DNA from: a virus
Reading direction: 5' to 3' (one strand)
Length of the DNA stretch: 32,577 nt
IMG/VR virus record: IMGVR_UViG_3300042379_000232
Location: 1 to 32,577 of that record
Shown here: in pieces, positions 9,428 to 17,336 of the stretch
Numbering within the stretch: position 1 is the first letter of the stretch
Layout: every line of letters starts with the position of its first letter
Made by a program: the position numbers and the translations under genes
Notes under the pieces: generated by a model
The model's input: the letters and a program-made list of their open reading frames with translations, nothing else
The model's database searches: none
What the model was told of the DNA's origin: nothing

Positions 9428-9932
9428 CGTAACTTAATTTTTGTCCACCTCTTGCTCTTGATGATTGTTCTTCTTCCAAATCTTTTGATACACCTTTGAA
9501 TGATTTTCTAATTGCATCAAAGTTTTTTGCTGCACTAACAATAGCAGTTATATTTCCATCTCTACCATCTGTAATAGTTTGAGTTTCCATATAAAAAGCT
9601 AGTTTCTCTAGCATGTTAGCAATACCATTATACGCACGCGTAGTAGGTGTCTCATACATTGCTTTGCATCTATCAATAGCCATTCTAATCAATCTGTCCT
9701 CTGGATCAAAGTTAACTTCTAAATCAGTTAAAATTTCATCTTGTACATCTTCTTGCGGTCTATTAAAATATGGATTATCAGAACTCCTACAAGTCATGTA
9801 AAACAAATAAGAATAAATTTGCAAATGGTTATCTGGATACTCTTCCATTATTCTTTTAAGAAATGGGATGGTATGACAGTGTTCAGTTGGAATTACTTTT
9901 CCATTAACTGAATCAAATAGTTTAATGGCCAT
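9420..9932 (-). CDS. Candidate terminase small subunit, 170 aa
   Basis: A mostly helical protein with no recognised domain, immediately before and overlapping the large terminase gene, which is where small terminase subunits are normally encoded. The N-terminal 60 residues look like a compact helical unit, and the C-terminal tail (residues about 145-170) is charged and Ser/Arg-rich, as is common for small subunits that contact the large one. The assignment is contextual; another packaging or head protein is possible. The ATG at 9932 overlaps the nuclease gene end by 11 bases, implying coupled translation. Confidence 0.6.
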   Translation of the reverse strand: MAIKLFDSVNGKVIPTEHCHTIPFLKRIMEEYPDNHLQIYSYLFYMTCRSSDNPYFNRPQEDVQDEILTDLEVNFDPEDRLIRMAIDRCKAMYETPTTRAYNGIANMLEKLAFYMETQTITDGRDGNITAIVSAAKNFDAIRKSFKGVSKDLEEEQSSRARGGQKLSYDD

Positions 9933-10761
9933 GACTTAATATTTTTTCTCTATGTTCTTGAACATATTTAAACATTGCTATAACTTCTTTTTTCATGTAT
10001 GGTAATTCATAAGGGGTTACTTTTTTTACTAGTGGATCACCCATGGCATCTGTAGCAACAACCGGATAGCCATTCTTATCCAAATGATCAATCTCAAATT
10101 CAATATGATCTAATTGAATTTTACCTGGCTTCAAATTAAAATTATGTTTTAACATTATGTACATGTATGTACTTAACTGCAAAATATAATCATTGTAATT
10201 ACAATCATCTAAGTGACAAAGTGGCCCAAGCATTTTTTTACTTTTACCTGCTCTATTCACAAAACTTTCAGTTTTAATTTCTTTATTGGTTTTGTAATCA
10301 AACAAATCAATAGTGTCATCAATAACTTCAACTCTATCACCCTGGCCACACACACCTACTGACTTTAAATATACAAAATGTTCTGGATATATGCCCTCTA
10401 CAAGTTGTTGAACTGGTGCTAATTTAATTAACCCATCCATTAAAGGATTAACAATTATTAATTCCTTTCCTCTTCTTGTAATAGTATTGCATGCAAGAAC
10501 ATCTTTTTCTCTTTGATCATGATACCAAGAACCTAAGTTGATTGCTCTTTTATTTTCTGAATCCCACAAGTCAATAATTTCTTGTGGTTTCATTTTATTA
10601 TACTTAGGATTTTTTCCTTTTGAACAGGCATCCGCCATTTTAATTGTATCAAAAGGTTCTTTAAAATAATGTATTAGCCTAGTAACACTTATCCAATCAA
10701 TGTTTTCTGATTCATCAACACTAACATACTTATGCTCTTCAGAATAAAATTTTACACTCAT
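9922..10761 (-). CDS. PD-(D/E)XK nuclease, RecB/Cas4-like, 279 aa
   Basis: The motif series of RecB-family nucleases is visible in order: GSWYHDQRE (77-85) with the conserved His, Glu at 127 (PEHFVYLKS), GDRVEV with D142, DYKTNK (D155, K157) as the catalytic core, and QLSTYMYIM (195-203) as the trailing Q-x-x-x-Y motif. It should cleave DNA, probably during recombination, repair or end processing before packaging. A close-spaced Cys/His group (C182, H183, C187) in the insert might bind a metal but is too small for a certain iron-sulphur site. It overlaps the preceding gene by ATGA and sits two genes before the large terminase. Confidence 0.85.
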   Translation of the reverse strand: MSVKFYSEEHKYVSVDESENIDWISVTRLIHYFKEPFDTIKMADACSKGKNPKYNKMKPQEIIDLWDSENKRAINLGSWYHDQREKDVLACNTITRRGKELIIVNPLMDGLIKLAPVQQLVEGIYPEHFVYLKSVGVCGQGDRVEVIDDTIDLFDYKTNKEIKTESFVNRAGKSKKMLGPLCHLDDCNYNDYILQLSTYMYIMLKHNFNLKPGKIQLDHIEFEIDHLDKNGYPVVATDAMGDPLVKKVTPYELPYMKKEVIAMFKYVQEHREKILSHGH

Positions 10762-11057
10762 AGTTTTGCCTTTTGGTTTAAAAATATGATTCCTGTATTT
10801 CTTACTTCTTCATCTCTACTTTTAAGTAAAAGTTTTAATTTAAAAAAGTCCTTAGATGAAATTACTTCACCAGCTAACAAGTCTGCAGCAAGAGCAATAT
10901 ATTCTAAATATTCTTTTTCATCTGCAGAAATTGATACTGTTTTGTATGGATCATAAATCATGTTATTACTAGCAGTAATTTGAGCAAATAATCCTTGATT
11001 ACTTACATTAGTAGAATTTGTATCTATTATAAATAAATCATCATTATTTTTTATCAT
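10758..11057 (-). CDS. Unknown protein in the packaging operon, 99 aa
   Basis: No family recognised. The N-terminus is Asn/Asp-rich and probably flexible; the C-terminal half is helical (around EKEYLEYIALAADLLAGEV and a Lys/Leu-rich helix after it). The start is ambiguous: GTG at 11060 is immediately followed by ATG at 11057, and I use the ATG. It overlaps the Cys-rich gene upstream and the nuclease gene downstream (ATGA), so it belongs to the same translationally coupled operon. Role unknown. Confidence 0.7.
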   Translation of the reverse strand: MIKNNDDLFIIDTNSTNVSNQGLFAQITASNNMIYDPYKTVSISADEKEYLEYIALAADLLAGEVISSKDFFKLKLLLKSRDEEVRNTGIIFLNQKAKL

Positions 11058-11382
11058 CACTCAATTTTTTTTGTAATAAATAATATTCTTCATGTGATAA
11101 AACAGCATCCCATTTTCCCTCAGGACAGTCTGCACTTAAAGCACGTAGCTTTAATTTCATGCTGCAACCGCAACTTCCACAACAAGGTTGTGTATTAGGA
11201 ACTAAACATTCTTTCCCTTCAAGATCTAATAAATTACAACCTTGACAAATTGCATATCTCTCAGTAGCAATTTCTTCAATATGTTCAGATTTAAAAATAT
11301 TATTCTTAATACCTTCTAAAATCTGACCTTTATTTTTCCAAATTTTTATAACGCTTTTCATATATTTCTTTATAATAGTCAT
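11044..11382 (-). CDS. Cys-rich, probably zinc-binding protein, 112 aa
   Basis: Eight cysteines in the central part (46, 49, 59, 67, 68, 71, 73 and 86 counted from the ATG at 11382), arranged as CxxC, C, CC-x2-CxC and CP, point to one or two zinc sites. The N-terminal helix (about 8-40, KIWKNKGQILEGIKNNIF) and the GKW after the last Cys are features I associate with small Cys-rich proteins found near packaging genes in Bacteroidota phages. The function is not known; DNA or protein binding is inferred. Translation may instead begin at the ATG at 11361, which shortens the overlap with the IHF-like gene from 53 to 32 bases. Confidence 0.75.
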   Translation of the reverse strand: MTIIKKYMKSVIKIWKNKGQILEGIKNNIFKSEHIEEIATERYAICQGCNLLDLEGKECLVPNTQPCCGSCGCSMKLKLRALSADCPEGKWDAVLSHEEYYLLQKKLSDDKK

Positions 11383-11695
11383 TACATAATTCTAAAGCTT
11401 TTATCTTTAAATCAAGGTTAGCTTTAGAGTAATTGTATTTAATTACTTTTTTAAAGTCCTCTTGTGAATTGCTATTCAAAATTTTTGTAAGATTAGCAAT
11501 ATCATTCTGAAGCTTTCTTCTACTTATCCGCAATGTACCTAGACCATGTAAAAATATTGTAGGACTACTTAAAGTCTCTATTTTATTTTTTACAACTGAA
11601 TAATAAAAATCAACTACATCATTAATTAATTCTTCTGATAGATTTAATTCATCTGCAGTTTTTTTAATTAATTCTTTACTCTTTGTTGGCCTCAA
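11330..11695 (-). CDS. IHF/HU-like DNA-bending protein, 121 aa, TTG start
   Basis: The first 60 residues follow the HU/IHF plan: a helical dimerisation part (KSKELIKKTADELNLSEELI, then a second helix to about 40) and a beta hairpin beginning at the landmark LGTLRISRRKL (52-62). The DNA-gripping arm seems shortened, and the C-terminal 50 residues form a charged helical extension unlike bacterial HU. IHF-like proteins in the structural gene block are known from crAss-like phages; this one probably shapes DNA for packaging or transcription. No ATG exists before the conserved region and an in-frame stop lies just upstream, so TTG at 11695 is the likely start, overlapping the previous gene by 20 bases. 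Confidence 0.75.
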   Translation of the reverse strand: MRPTKSKELIKKTADELNLSEELINDVVDFYYSVVKNKIETLSSPTIFLHGLGTLRISRRKLQNDIANLTKILNSNSQEDFKKVIKYNYSKANLDLKIKALELCNDYYKEIYEKRYKNLEK

Positions 11696-12047
11696 GATGA
11701 TACACTTTTAAATTTAATAATATTGTTCCTTCAGTTAACAACTCTAAGTCATTATTTATTGAAACTAATTTATTTCCTAGACCACTGCGCGTAACTAAAT
11801 TATCTTTTACACACTTTGTAATAAAGTTACGAGTAGTTTGAACATTGCCAAATATTTCTTCTGAAACAATTTCATTACAAAAATCTGACATGTTTATCTC
11901 ACCAAATAATCCCAACATAGATAAACAATCTAATTGGGCTGGACTAACTCTAATCTTATTAATAAAACAATGCATATTAATCTGAAACTTTATAACATCA
12001 ATTAAAGAAAGTGGTATTTGCTTATTTACAACTAATGCTTTTGCCAT
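11676..12047 (-). CDS. Winged-helix-like DNA-binding protein, 123 aa
   Basis: Small protein with a helix-turn-helix-like pattern: helices around 36-60, then QTTRNFITKCVKDNLVTRSG (about 79-98) resembling a recognition helix followed by a short wing. I infer a winged-helix fold. It sits directly before the IHF-like gene and after an 80-aa gene that follows a promoter, so it may help organise DNA or regulate the late operon. ATG at 12047 lies 2 bases after the preceding stop. The fold is proposed from sequence pattern, not from a match to a named family. Confidence 0.65.
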   Translation of the reverse strand: MAKALVVNKQIPLSLIDVIKFQINMHCFINKIRVSPAQLDCLSMLGLFGEINMSDFCNEIVSEEIFGNVQTTRNFITKCVKDNLVTRSGLGNKLVSINNDLELLTEGTILLNLKVYHLEANKE

Positions 12048-12049
12048 AC

Positions 12050-12292
12050 CTAATCTTTTTTATCAGTCTCTTCTGATTCTTCTTGAATAGCTTCATTTAA
12101 TTGCATGTACTTTAATGTACTCTCTAAAGTTTCATACTGAGATTTTTTAATTCTAGCTTTCAGTTCCTCTACAATGCACTGTACACTTAATACTTCCGCT
12201 TGATCCTTGTAATAAGAGATTGTGTTTTCTCTCATCTTAACTAACTCTTCTGGAGTAAATTGAATTTCTTTTGGGTTGGTTTTTTCTGACAT
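12050..12292 (-). CDS. Small charged helical protein, 80 aa
   Basis: First gene of the packaging/head operon. It is Glu/Lys-rich with a long continuous helix predicted from about 12 to 72 and an acidic tail (EESEETDKKD). No family is recognised. Its ATG lies 20 bases after a TATATTTG promoter element (12313-12320), itself placed after a strong terminator. Such small helical proteins at the head of packaging operons may be assembly chaperones or adaptors, but nothing in the sequence proves this. Confidence 0.7.
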   Translation of the reverse strand: MSEKTNPKEIQFTPEELVKMRENTISYYKDQAEVLSVQCIVEELKARIKKSQYETLESTLKYMQLNEAIQEESEETDKKD

Positions 12293-12312
12293 AACATTTA
12301 TTATTTATTACA

Positions 12313-12320
12313 CAAATATA
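12313..12320 (-). promoter_or_regulatory. Candidate promoter -7 element of the packaging/head operon
   Basis: Minus-strand TATATTTG (TAnnTTTG consensus) in the gap between the terminator at 12357-12380 and the ATG at 12292; the leader would be about 15 nt. No convincing -33 TTG. Same TTATTATATTTGT context as the element at 1031-1038. Confidence 0.6.
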
Positions 12321-12356
12321 ATAATAAATGTTTAACTAATAAATATTTAAAAAGAA

Positions 12357-12380
12357 ACCTTCTATGTAATCATAGAAGGT
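12357..12380 (-). terminator. Strong rho-independent terminator after the lysis region
   Basis: Perfect 10-bp stem ACCTTCTATG / CATAGAAGGT with ATTA loop, followed on the minus strand by TTCTTTTT. It separates the fibre/lysis transcript from the packaging/head operon. Confidence 0.85.
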
Positions 12381-12410
12381 CAGGCATAAATTACTAATTT
12401 ATGAGTGGTA

Positions 12411-12704
12411 TTATTTTCTTTTAGCATTATTACCTTTACCGTTTCTAGCACGATTAGTAGATGCTTTTTCACTTACTAAAGTTCCATTCTTAGTATGTGA
12501 CTTATCTTTTCCATCCTTATTACCATAGGTTCCGGATTTCCTGTTTGCTTTGTTTAACTCTTCTCTATATTTAATTCTAGATGGAGAAGAATGATATTCT
12601 TTGTTATAAGCATCTTTCTTTTTCCTAGCTTCTGGATTTGAAGCAAAATATTTAGCTGACTTACTTGTGCCAGTAGATTTACCGGCTAATGTATTCCTTG
12701 CCAT
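12411..12704 (-). CDS. Small very basic protein, 97 aa
   Basis: Highly basic, Lys/Asn/Ser-rich and probably disordered except for a central helix (about 18-50: NPEARKKKDAYNKEYHSSPS and the following residues). The pattern of NPEARKKK, KANRKSGTYGNKDGKD and NRARNG is one I associate with a small conserved protein in crAss-like and other Bacteroidota phages, of unknown function. It may bind nucleic acid. I start it at the ATG at 12704, one base after the endolysin stop, rather than at the upstream ATG at 12740, which would overlap the endolysin by 35 bases. It is the last gene before the terminator. Confidence 0.75.
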   Translation of the reverse strand: MARNTLAGKSTGTSKSAKYFASNPEARKKKDAYNKEYHSSPSRIKYREELNKANRKSGTYGNKDGKDKSHTKNGTLVSEKASTNRARNGKGNNAKRK

Positions 12705-12705
12705 A

Positions 12706-13281
12706 TTACTTTGTTGGTCTAAATGTTTTTCTATAGTCATCTAGTCTATTCATCCAACCTTTAAGAAATTTAGAATTCTTAGTTCCAGGTCTTCCAATAT
12801 ATCTAAAGAATCTTTCTCTTTCATTTGTAAGAGCATCAAATAATACTTGTGGAGCAATGCTATTAGCAGCTGCAATAGTCTTGTTACCAAGCATGCCGTC
12901 CTTATCTACAGTCACTCCACAATTAATAATAGCTTGTTGTAGTGATGTAATAGCTTGTTTCTTACCTGAACCCCATGCCATTCCTGTCACAAATATTGCA
13001 ACATTCTGTGACTTATACTCATCTGCTCTTACAGTATTCCAGTAAAGAGTTTTGAATACATTGAACCAGTCTTCATTATTCATGCTAAAGAATCTAGCAT
13101 CTTTATCCTTACCATAGAATTCTTTCCATACTGCATAAGTTATTCCAATGTTAGTATGGTATCCGCCTAAACCATTAAATGGCGTAGGACAAGGATTCTT
13201 AGATGCTGAGTCAGCTTTATCTTTAGAAAGACCACCTTCCCATTTCTTAGTAAATGTAATATACTTATCTATTAATTCCAT
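12706..13281 (-). CDS. Endolysin, GH108-type muramidase with peptidoglycan-binding tail, 191 aa
   Basis: Cuts host peptidoglycan at lysis. The N-terminal KWEGG (13-17) is the signature of glycoside hydrolase family 108, with E15 as the catalytic acid. The region from about 95 to 180 (LQQAIINCGVTVDKDGMLGN and the RERFFRYIG motif) matches the peptidoglycan-binding domain usually paired with GH108. Length about 190 aa is normal. There is no signal peptide, so release through the adjacent holin is expected. It lies directly after the holin, with three bases between them, in a spanin-holin-endolysin cassette. Confidence 0.93.
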   Translation of the reverse strand: MELIDKYITFTKKWEGGLSKDKADSASKNPCPTPFNGLGGYHTNIGITYAVWKEFYGKDKDARFFSMNNEDWFNVFKTLYWNTVRADEYKSQNVAIFVTGMAWGSGKKQAITSLQQAIINCGVTVDKDGMLGNKTIAAANSIAPQVLFDALTNERERFFRYIGRPGTKNSKFLKGWMNRLDDYRKTFRPTK

Positions 13282-13284
13282 TTG

Positions 13285-13782
13285 TTAATTTTTAATATCT
13301 TTCCAAGTATCTGATACTTTACTTACTGTAGATCTAATTTTTCTAACAATGCTAAATACACTTTTAAAAATGTTATTGCCACTAATGTCAAACCAATTTT
13401 CATTGATACTAGACAACTCCATTATGCCAAATATACATAATAACATATTAGTAAACAAAGCTGTTGTAGGAATAGTAAACGTATATCCTAAAGCAGTTAA
13501 TATACCAGAAGTAAAAGGAGTTAATGCATAATAGTCTAATGGAAATAAACCTCCTGCAAGAATGTAGTATCCGGCTGCTTTAAAGATATAGCCCCTTCTA
13601 AGCATTTTAGATTTAAATACATCTCTATATTTTTTATTTTCTACACAAGCTATTTTTTTTAATGAAACAAGTTTAACTGCTGTATCTAAAAATATGATAC
13701 TCATTAAGATAATTACACAAAGCTCTATTGGAGCAAAAACAGAGAAGATTGACAAGATTACTAGGGTTATATTTGTTTTCAT
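13285..13782 (-). CDS. Holin, 165 aa
   Basis: Inner-membrane pore former. Hydrophobic segments occur at about 4-20, 21-40, 65-82, 86-104 and 106-125, with basic loops between (LKKIACVENKKYRD), followed by a soluble charged C-terminal tail. The pattern resembles Bacteroidota phage holins. It lies between a candidate spanin and the GH108 endolysin, which makes the assignment strong despite the lack of a sequence signature. The ATG at 13782 is 10 bases after the spanin stop. Confidence 0.8.
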   Translation of the reverse strand: MKTNITLVILSIFSVFAPIELCVIILMSIIFLDTAVKLVSLKKIACVENKKYRDVFKSKMLRRGYIFKAAGYYILAGGLFPLDYYALTPFTSGILTALGYTFTIPTTALFTNMLLCIFGIMELSSINENWFDISGNNIFKSVFSIVRKIRSTVSKVSDTWKDIKN

Positions 13783-13791
13783 ATTAATTAA

Positions 13792-14307
13792 TTATCTAAA
13801 TGGTTTTGGTATCAACACTTTGGTTAAAATAATAACTATAAAGATAGTACCCATAACTGAAAGAAACACCATCCACCAAGGATAATTTCTGTTTTCTTCT
13901 TTTATTTTGGTTCTATTTGTTTTTTCTTCTTCTTTAGAATCTATTTTATTATTCTTTATTGCAGCTTTTAAGGAGTCAGAATACATTCCTGAGACTATCT
14001 TTAAAGAATCTTTGAATCTTTTATTATCAAATCTTACAGACCATCTTGTCTTTACAGTAACTTCTGGACAATTACATGGTACGGTAGTAGTAATGTATAT
14101 AAGGGAGTCTTTACCGTCAACTCCCTTAATAGTTAATGTATCAGTTTTCTTTACATAGATAGTATCACAAGTAATAACTCCGCCTTTCTTATAGAACTTA
14201 TCTAAATGAAATTTAGCATCATGACAACCAGATACTATGAATAATAATGCTATGCTAATTATAGTAGCAAAGATTAAAGTTATTATATGTCTTATATCTA
14301 TGTTCAT
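13792..14307 (-). CDS. Candidate unimolecular spanin (u-spanin), 171 aa
   Basis: An N-terminal signal-like helix (about 7-24) ends in a lipobox VSGC, with C28 as the predicted lipidation site. The middle is a soluble periplasmic region of beta-rich then helical, charged sequence (about 95-140), and a second membrane segment lies at about 144-165, followed by a short basic tail (IPKPFR). Lipoprotein anchor at one end and inner-membrane anchor at the other is the architecture of u-spanins, which link and fuse both membranes at lysis. Next to holin and endolysin, this role fits well. Its ATG overlaps the upstream fibre stop (TAATG). Confidence 0.75.
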   Translation of the reverse strand: MNIDIRHIITLIFATIISIALLFIVSGCHDAKFHLDKFYKKGGVITCDTIYVKKTDTLTIKGVDGKDSLIYITTTVPCNCPEVTVKTRWSVRFDNKRFKDSLKIVSGMYSDSLKAAIKNNKIDSKEEEKTNRTKIKEENRNYPWWMVFLSVMGTIFIVIILTKVLIPKPFR

Positions 14308-15662
14308 TATTCCTTGATATTTCCAAATGTATCTTCTGTATTGACCATTGAGTTAGTAATACTTGCACTATTACCAGCACCACCTATATAAATATTTTTA
14401 AATATTTTAAATGAACCAGTAGAACCTGTTTGAATATTGTTTGCTGAAGCATTTGTACATCTTAAAGTTGTACCACTAACTACTTCTGGAAATACTGATG
14501 CTCCTAATGAAAATGCATGTCCAGCAGCATTATCCCACTTACACCAAAAATAACAATTTTCTATCCTTGCCTTACCTTGCCCATAATCAAGATTTATAAG
14601 TGCTGCTTGACTACTACTTGAAGTTGCTACAAAATTTATAATTGAAACTTGCCCATATAAATTTAACATTCCGTAATTAGATGAACTTGTTCCTGAACAA
14701 TTAACGGATTGTGTTCCGTAACAATCAATTCCTAATCCACTAACAGAAGTGCCACTACAATTATAAGATGAACCCGCAAGATATGCTCCTGTTCCTGTAG
14801 TAGATAATCCATGACAATTTCTTGTTGATGCTGCTGCTGCTCCTTGAGTTATTCCAGTTCCACTTGTAGATACTCCAATACAATTAACCATTGTTCCGGT
14901 AGTAGTGCGAAGTCCTGATCCAGAATTACTTTGTCCATAACAATTATATAAATATTGAGGGTAGTTATCTGTATATACACCAAAACCACTACCAGATACA
15001 ATAGCCTTAACATTTAGTAATGTAGTATAATAATTGATGAATATACCTGATCCAGTTGTTGATGTATTTAAAATTGTTCCTCCATCAATTACTCCTGCAT
15101 TATCAGTAAAGATTACTACACTTGTAGAATTTGAAACTATAAAGGTATTACTTAAAAATAAACTACCACTTGTTGAGTGATACAAAACACTACCAACTCC
15201 AGCAGTTCTTTCTATTCTCATATTTGAGATAGTAAATGTAGCACCAGCCGAAATAGTAAACATATAAATTGAAGTTGTTGCATAACTTGATTTATAAGAG
15301 TGCCCATTTCCATTTATACTTACTCCATCTTTTAAAGCAATAGTAACTGCACCTGTTTCTACTACATCTCCAAACATTTCTATAACTTGACCACTAGTAG
15401 CAGCCGTCATTGCTAACGCAAGTGTTGTGTAATATGTATAGACTCCAGATCCGTTTGATATACCATATATACCTGAAGCACTTCCGCCAGCTGCAAATAT
15501 CTCTAGTACTGTACCTGAAGCATTTTTAAAGTGCACAAGTTTGTCAGCCTTATCATAAAAATAAGTTGAGTTAGCAACAGAGGCCCAATCAGCACTTGTA
15601 TCTGTGGTAAATGTATAATTTATTGCGCCTGCTGGTGCGCCTATTACTGCTACTACTGCCAT
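14307..15662 (-). CDS. Beta-helix tail fibre/spike protein B, 451 aa
   Basis: Likely receptor-binding protein. An N-terminal head of about 55 residues (DTSADWASVANSTYFYDKAD) is shared with the 451-aa protein at 15979 and the 630-aa protein at 17704. It is followed by the linker module beginning GIYGISN, with IEMFGDVVETGAVTI and INGNGH (ends near residue 125), shared with two other fibres. Residues about 130-400 form many short repeats rich in Ser, Gly, Thr and NC pairs, as in right-handed parallel beta-helices. The C-terminal cap includes a W-D-N-A-A-G-H motif and ends in NTEDTFGNIKE, related to other fibres. No polysaccharide lyase catalytic motif is visible. Confidence 0.82.
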   Translation of the reverse strand: MAVVAVIGAPAGAINYTFTTDTSADWASVANSTYFYDKADKLVHFKNASGTVLEIFAAGGSASGIYGISNGSGVYTYYTTLALAMTAATSGQVIEMFGDVVETGAVTIALKDGVSINGNGHSYKSSYATTSIYMFTISAGATFTISNMRIERTAGVGSVLYHSTSGSLFLSNTFIVSNSTSVVIFTDNAGVIDGGTILNTSTTGSGIFINYYTTLLNVKAIVSGSGFGVYTDNYPQYLYNCYGQSNSGSGLRTTTGTMVNCIGVSTSGTGITQGAAAASTRNCHGLSTTGTGAYLAGSSYNCSGTSVSGLGIDCYGTQSVNCSGTSSSNYGMLNLYGQVSIINFVATSSSSQAALINLDYGQGKARIENCYFWCKWDNAAGHAFSLGASVFPEVVSGTTLRCTNASANNIQTGSTGSFKIFKNIYIGGAGNSASITNSMVNTEDTFGNIKE

Positions 15663-15663
15663 T

Positions 15664-15960
15664 TTATTTTAATTTAATAAGTTCTACAAATGCATCAAAA
15701 TCTGCTTTCTGTTCTACAGTCATGTCTACATAATCCAATTCTGTAAATTCTTTAGGAATACTATTTTCAATTCCATAAAACTTCATGATTCTTGGGATAG
15801 GGTTGTAGATATTAACAGACAACAACTCTTGTGTATCTGAAAATGCTGTTATAAAAAAATCATACTCTGGTGTCAAAGGATAAATTTCTTTCTTGTTTGC
15901 TAATTCATCATAAGCATATATCTCTAAGCCCATGATGTCAATCTTTGTAACTGATTCCAT
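15664..15960 (-). CDS. Small fibre-associated protein, 98 aa
   Basis: Encoded one base upstream of fibre B and 18 bases after fibre A. The N-terminal 75 residues are beta-rich, and the C-terminus (TVEQKADFDAFVELIKLK) closely resembles the C-terminus of the 58-aa protein at 19598 (STEEKAIYDAFVTMIKTK). The recurrence of such a protein between fibre genes suggests a fibre-assembly chaperone or adaptor, inferred from position. Family unknown. Confidence 0.7.
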   Translation of the reverse strand: MESVTKIDIMGLEIYAYDELANKKEIYPLTPEYDFFITAFSDTQELLSVNIYNPIPRIMKFYGIENSIPKEFTELDYVDMTVEQKADFDAFVELIKLK

Positions 15961-15978
15961 TTTTGTTTATTTTATTTA

Positions 15979-17334
15979 TTATAAGTAAATATTTCCTTGA
16001 TTGTCTTCTGTATTTGTAATTCCTTGAGTAATGTTAGTTGCAAATGCTGCTCCTCCTTTATAAGTATTTCCTCTCATTGCAACTGGATTAGCACCACTAT
16101 TATATAAATATGCAGCGGAAGCATTTGCTAAAACAAATGTACAATTACTAATTACTGATGGAAAATTACCAGCACCATTTCCAATTAATCCATATCCAGC
16201 AGCATTATTCCAATCATTAATTATAGTTGAATCATAAAGTTGTGTAGTTCCATTTGTGTTAAAAATAGAATAATTACTTGATGATTTTGAAGTTTGATTA
16301 TAGTATGTTGCATATTGGATTCTGCATCCATTACCCGAAGAACTAATTCCAGTACAATTCATACCGCCTGATGTAAGTTCAAGTCCAGTTCCACTTACTG
16401 ATATACCAGTACAATTAACAAAATTATTAACATAACCTCCAGTAAAACCACCTCCAGATACTGACCTACCTATACAATTTGTAGCTGAAACATAAGCAGC
16501 AAACCCAGTATTACTAACTGATGTACCAATACAATTATTTTGATAACCAGCTAATCCAGTAATACCTACTCCAGTATTTGCATTTCCTATACAATTTTGA
16601 AGTTTTCCTCCATTTTGACATTGAATAGCACCACCACTACCCGTAGCATAAGCAATACAATTATTAAATGTTGCATTAGACTCTATCAGTATTGTTGATC
16701 TGCCATTTGATGCATACGAAATTAAATTATTTATCTCAACTGTACCCGCTGTGTAAACAGCACCGCCCGCACCTAAATTAGTAAATACAGATCCAGCAAA
16801 GTTTATTGTTCCAGTTGAACTACCTCCAAAATAAAATACTAAACCCTCTCCTAATCCAGTACCAGTGCTACCTTTTCTTATTACAAATAAATTAATTACA
16901 TTACAAGAAGTATTCACACTTGCTGGAGTTTCAAATGCTTGAATTGTTCCAGTATTATTTAAAGTATAAGTATGTCCGTTACCATTGATATTAACTCCAT
17001 CTTTTAAAGTAATCTTTACTGCTCCAGTTTCTATAACATCAGTAAACATCTCAATAGTATTACCACTTACAGCAGCAGCCATTGCCAATGTTAATGTAGC
17101 ATAGTAAGTATATACTCCAGAAGTGTTTGCAATACCAAATATACCAGATGCTCCACCACTTGCAGAAAATATTTCTAATACCGCACCAGTAGAATCTTTA
17201 AATCTTATTAAACCATCAGCCTTATTATAGAAATAAGTTGAATTTGCAATTGAAGCAAAGTCTGCGCTGGTATCTGTTATTCTAGTATAAGTTATACCAT
17301 TTGAATTTCTTATTGCTGCTACAGTTACTGCCAT
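15979..17334 (-). CDS. Beta-helix tail fibre/spike protein A, 451 aa
   Basis: Same length and architecture as fibre B at 14307: shared head (DTSADFASIANSTYFYNKAD), shared linker module (GIFGIAN, IEMFTDVIETGAVKI, INGNGHTY), then a variable central beta-helix of Ser/Gly/Asn-rich rungs with repeated NCIG and SVSGTG-like turns, then a C-terminal cap with a W-N-N-A-A-G motif and the ending ITQGITNTEDNQGNIYL. The cap matches that of the 592-aa protein at 19780. A paralogue that probably binds a host surface glycan or receptor; catalytic activity cannot be judged. ATG at 17334. Confidence 0.82.
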   Translation of the reverse strand: MAVTVAAIRNSNGITYTRITDTSADFASIANSTYFYNKADGLIRFKDSTGAVLEIFSASGGASGIFGIANTSGVYTYYATLTLAMAAAVSGNTIEMFTDVIETGAVKITLKDGVNINGNGHTYTLNNTGTIQAFETPASVNTSCNVINLFVIRKGSTGTGLGEGLVFYFGGSSTGTINFAGSVFTNLGAGGAVYTAGTVEINNLISYASNGRSTILIESNATFNNCIAYATGSGGAIQCQNGGKLQNCIGNANTGVGITGLAGYQNNCIGTSVSNTGFAAYVSATNCIGRSVSGGGFTGGYVNNFVNCTGISVSGTGLELTSGGMNCTGISSSGNGCRIQYATYYNQTSKSSSNYSIFNTNGTTQLYDSTIINDWNNAAGYGLIGNGAGNFPSVISNCTFVLANASAAYLYNSGANPVAMRGNTYKGGAAFATNITQGITNTEDNQGNIYL

Positions 17335-17336
17335 GA

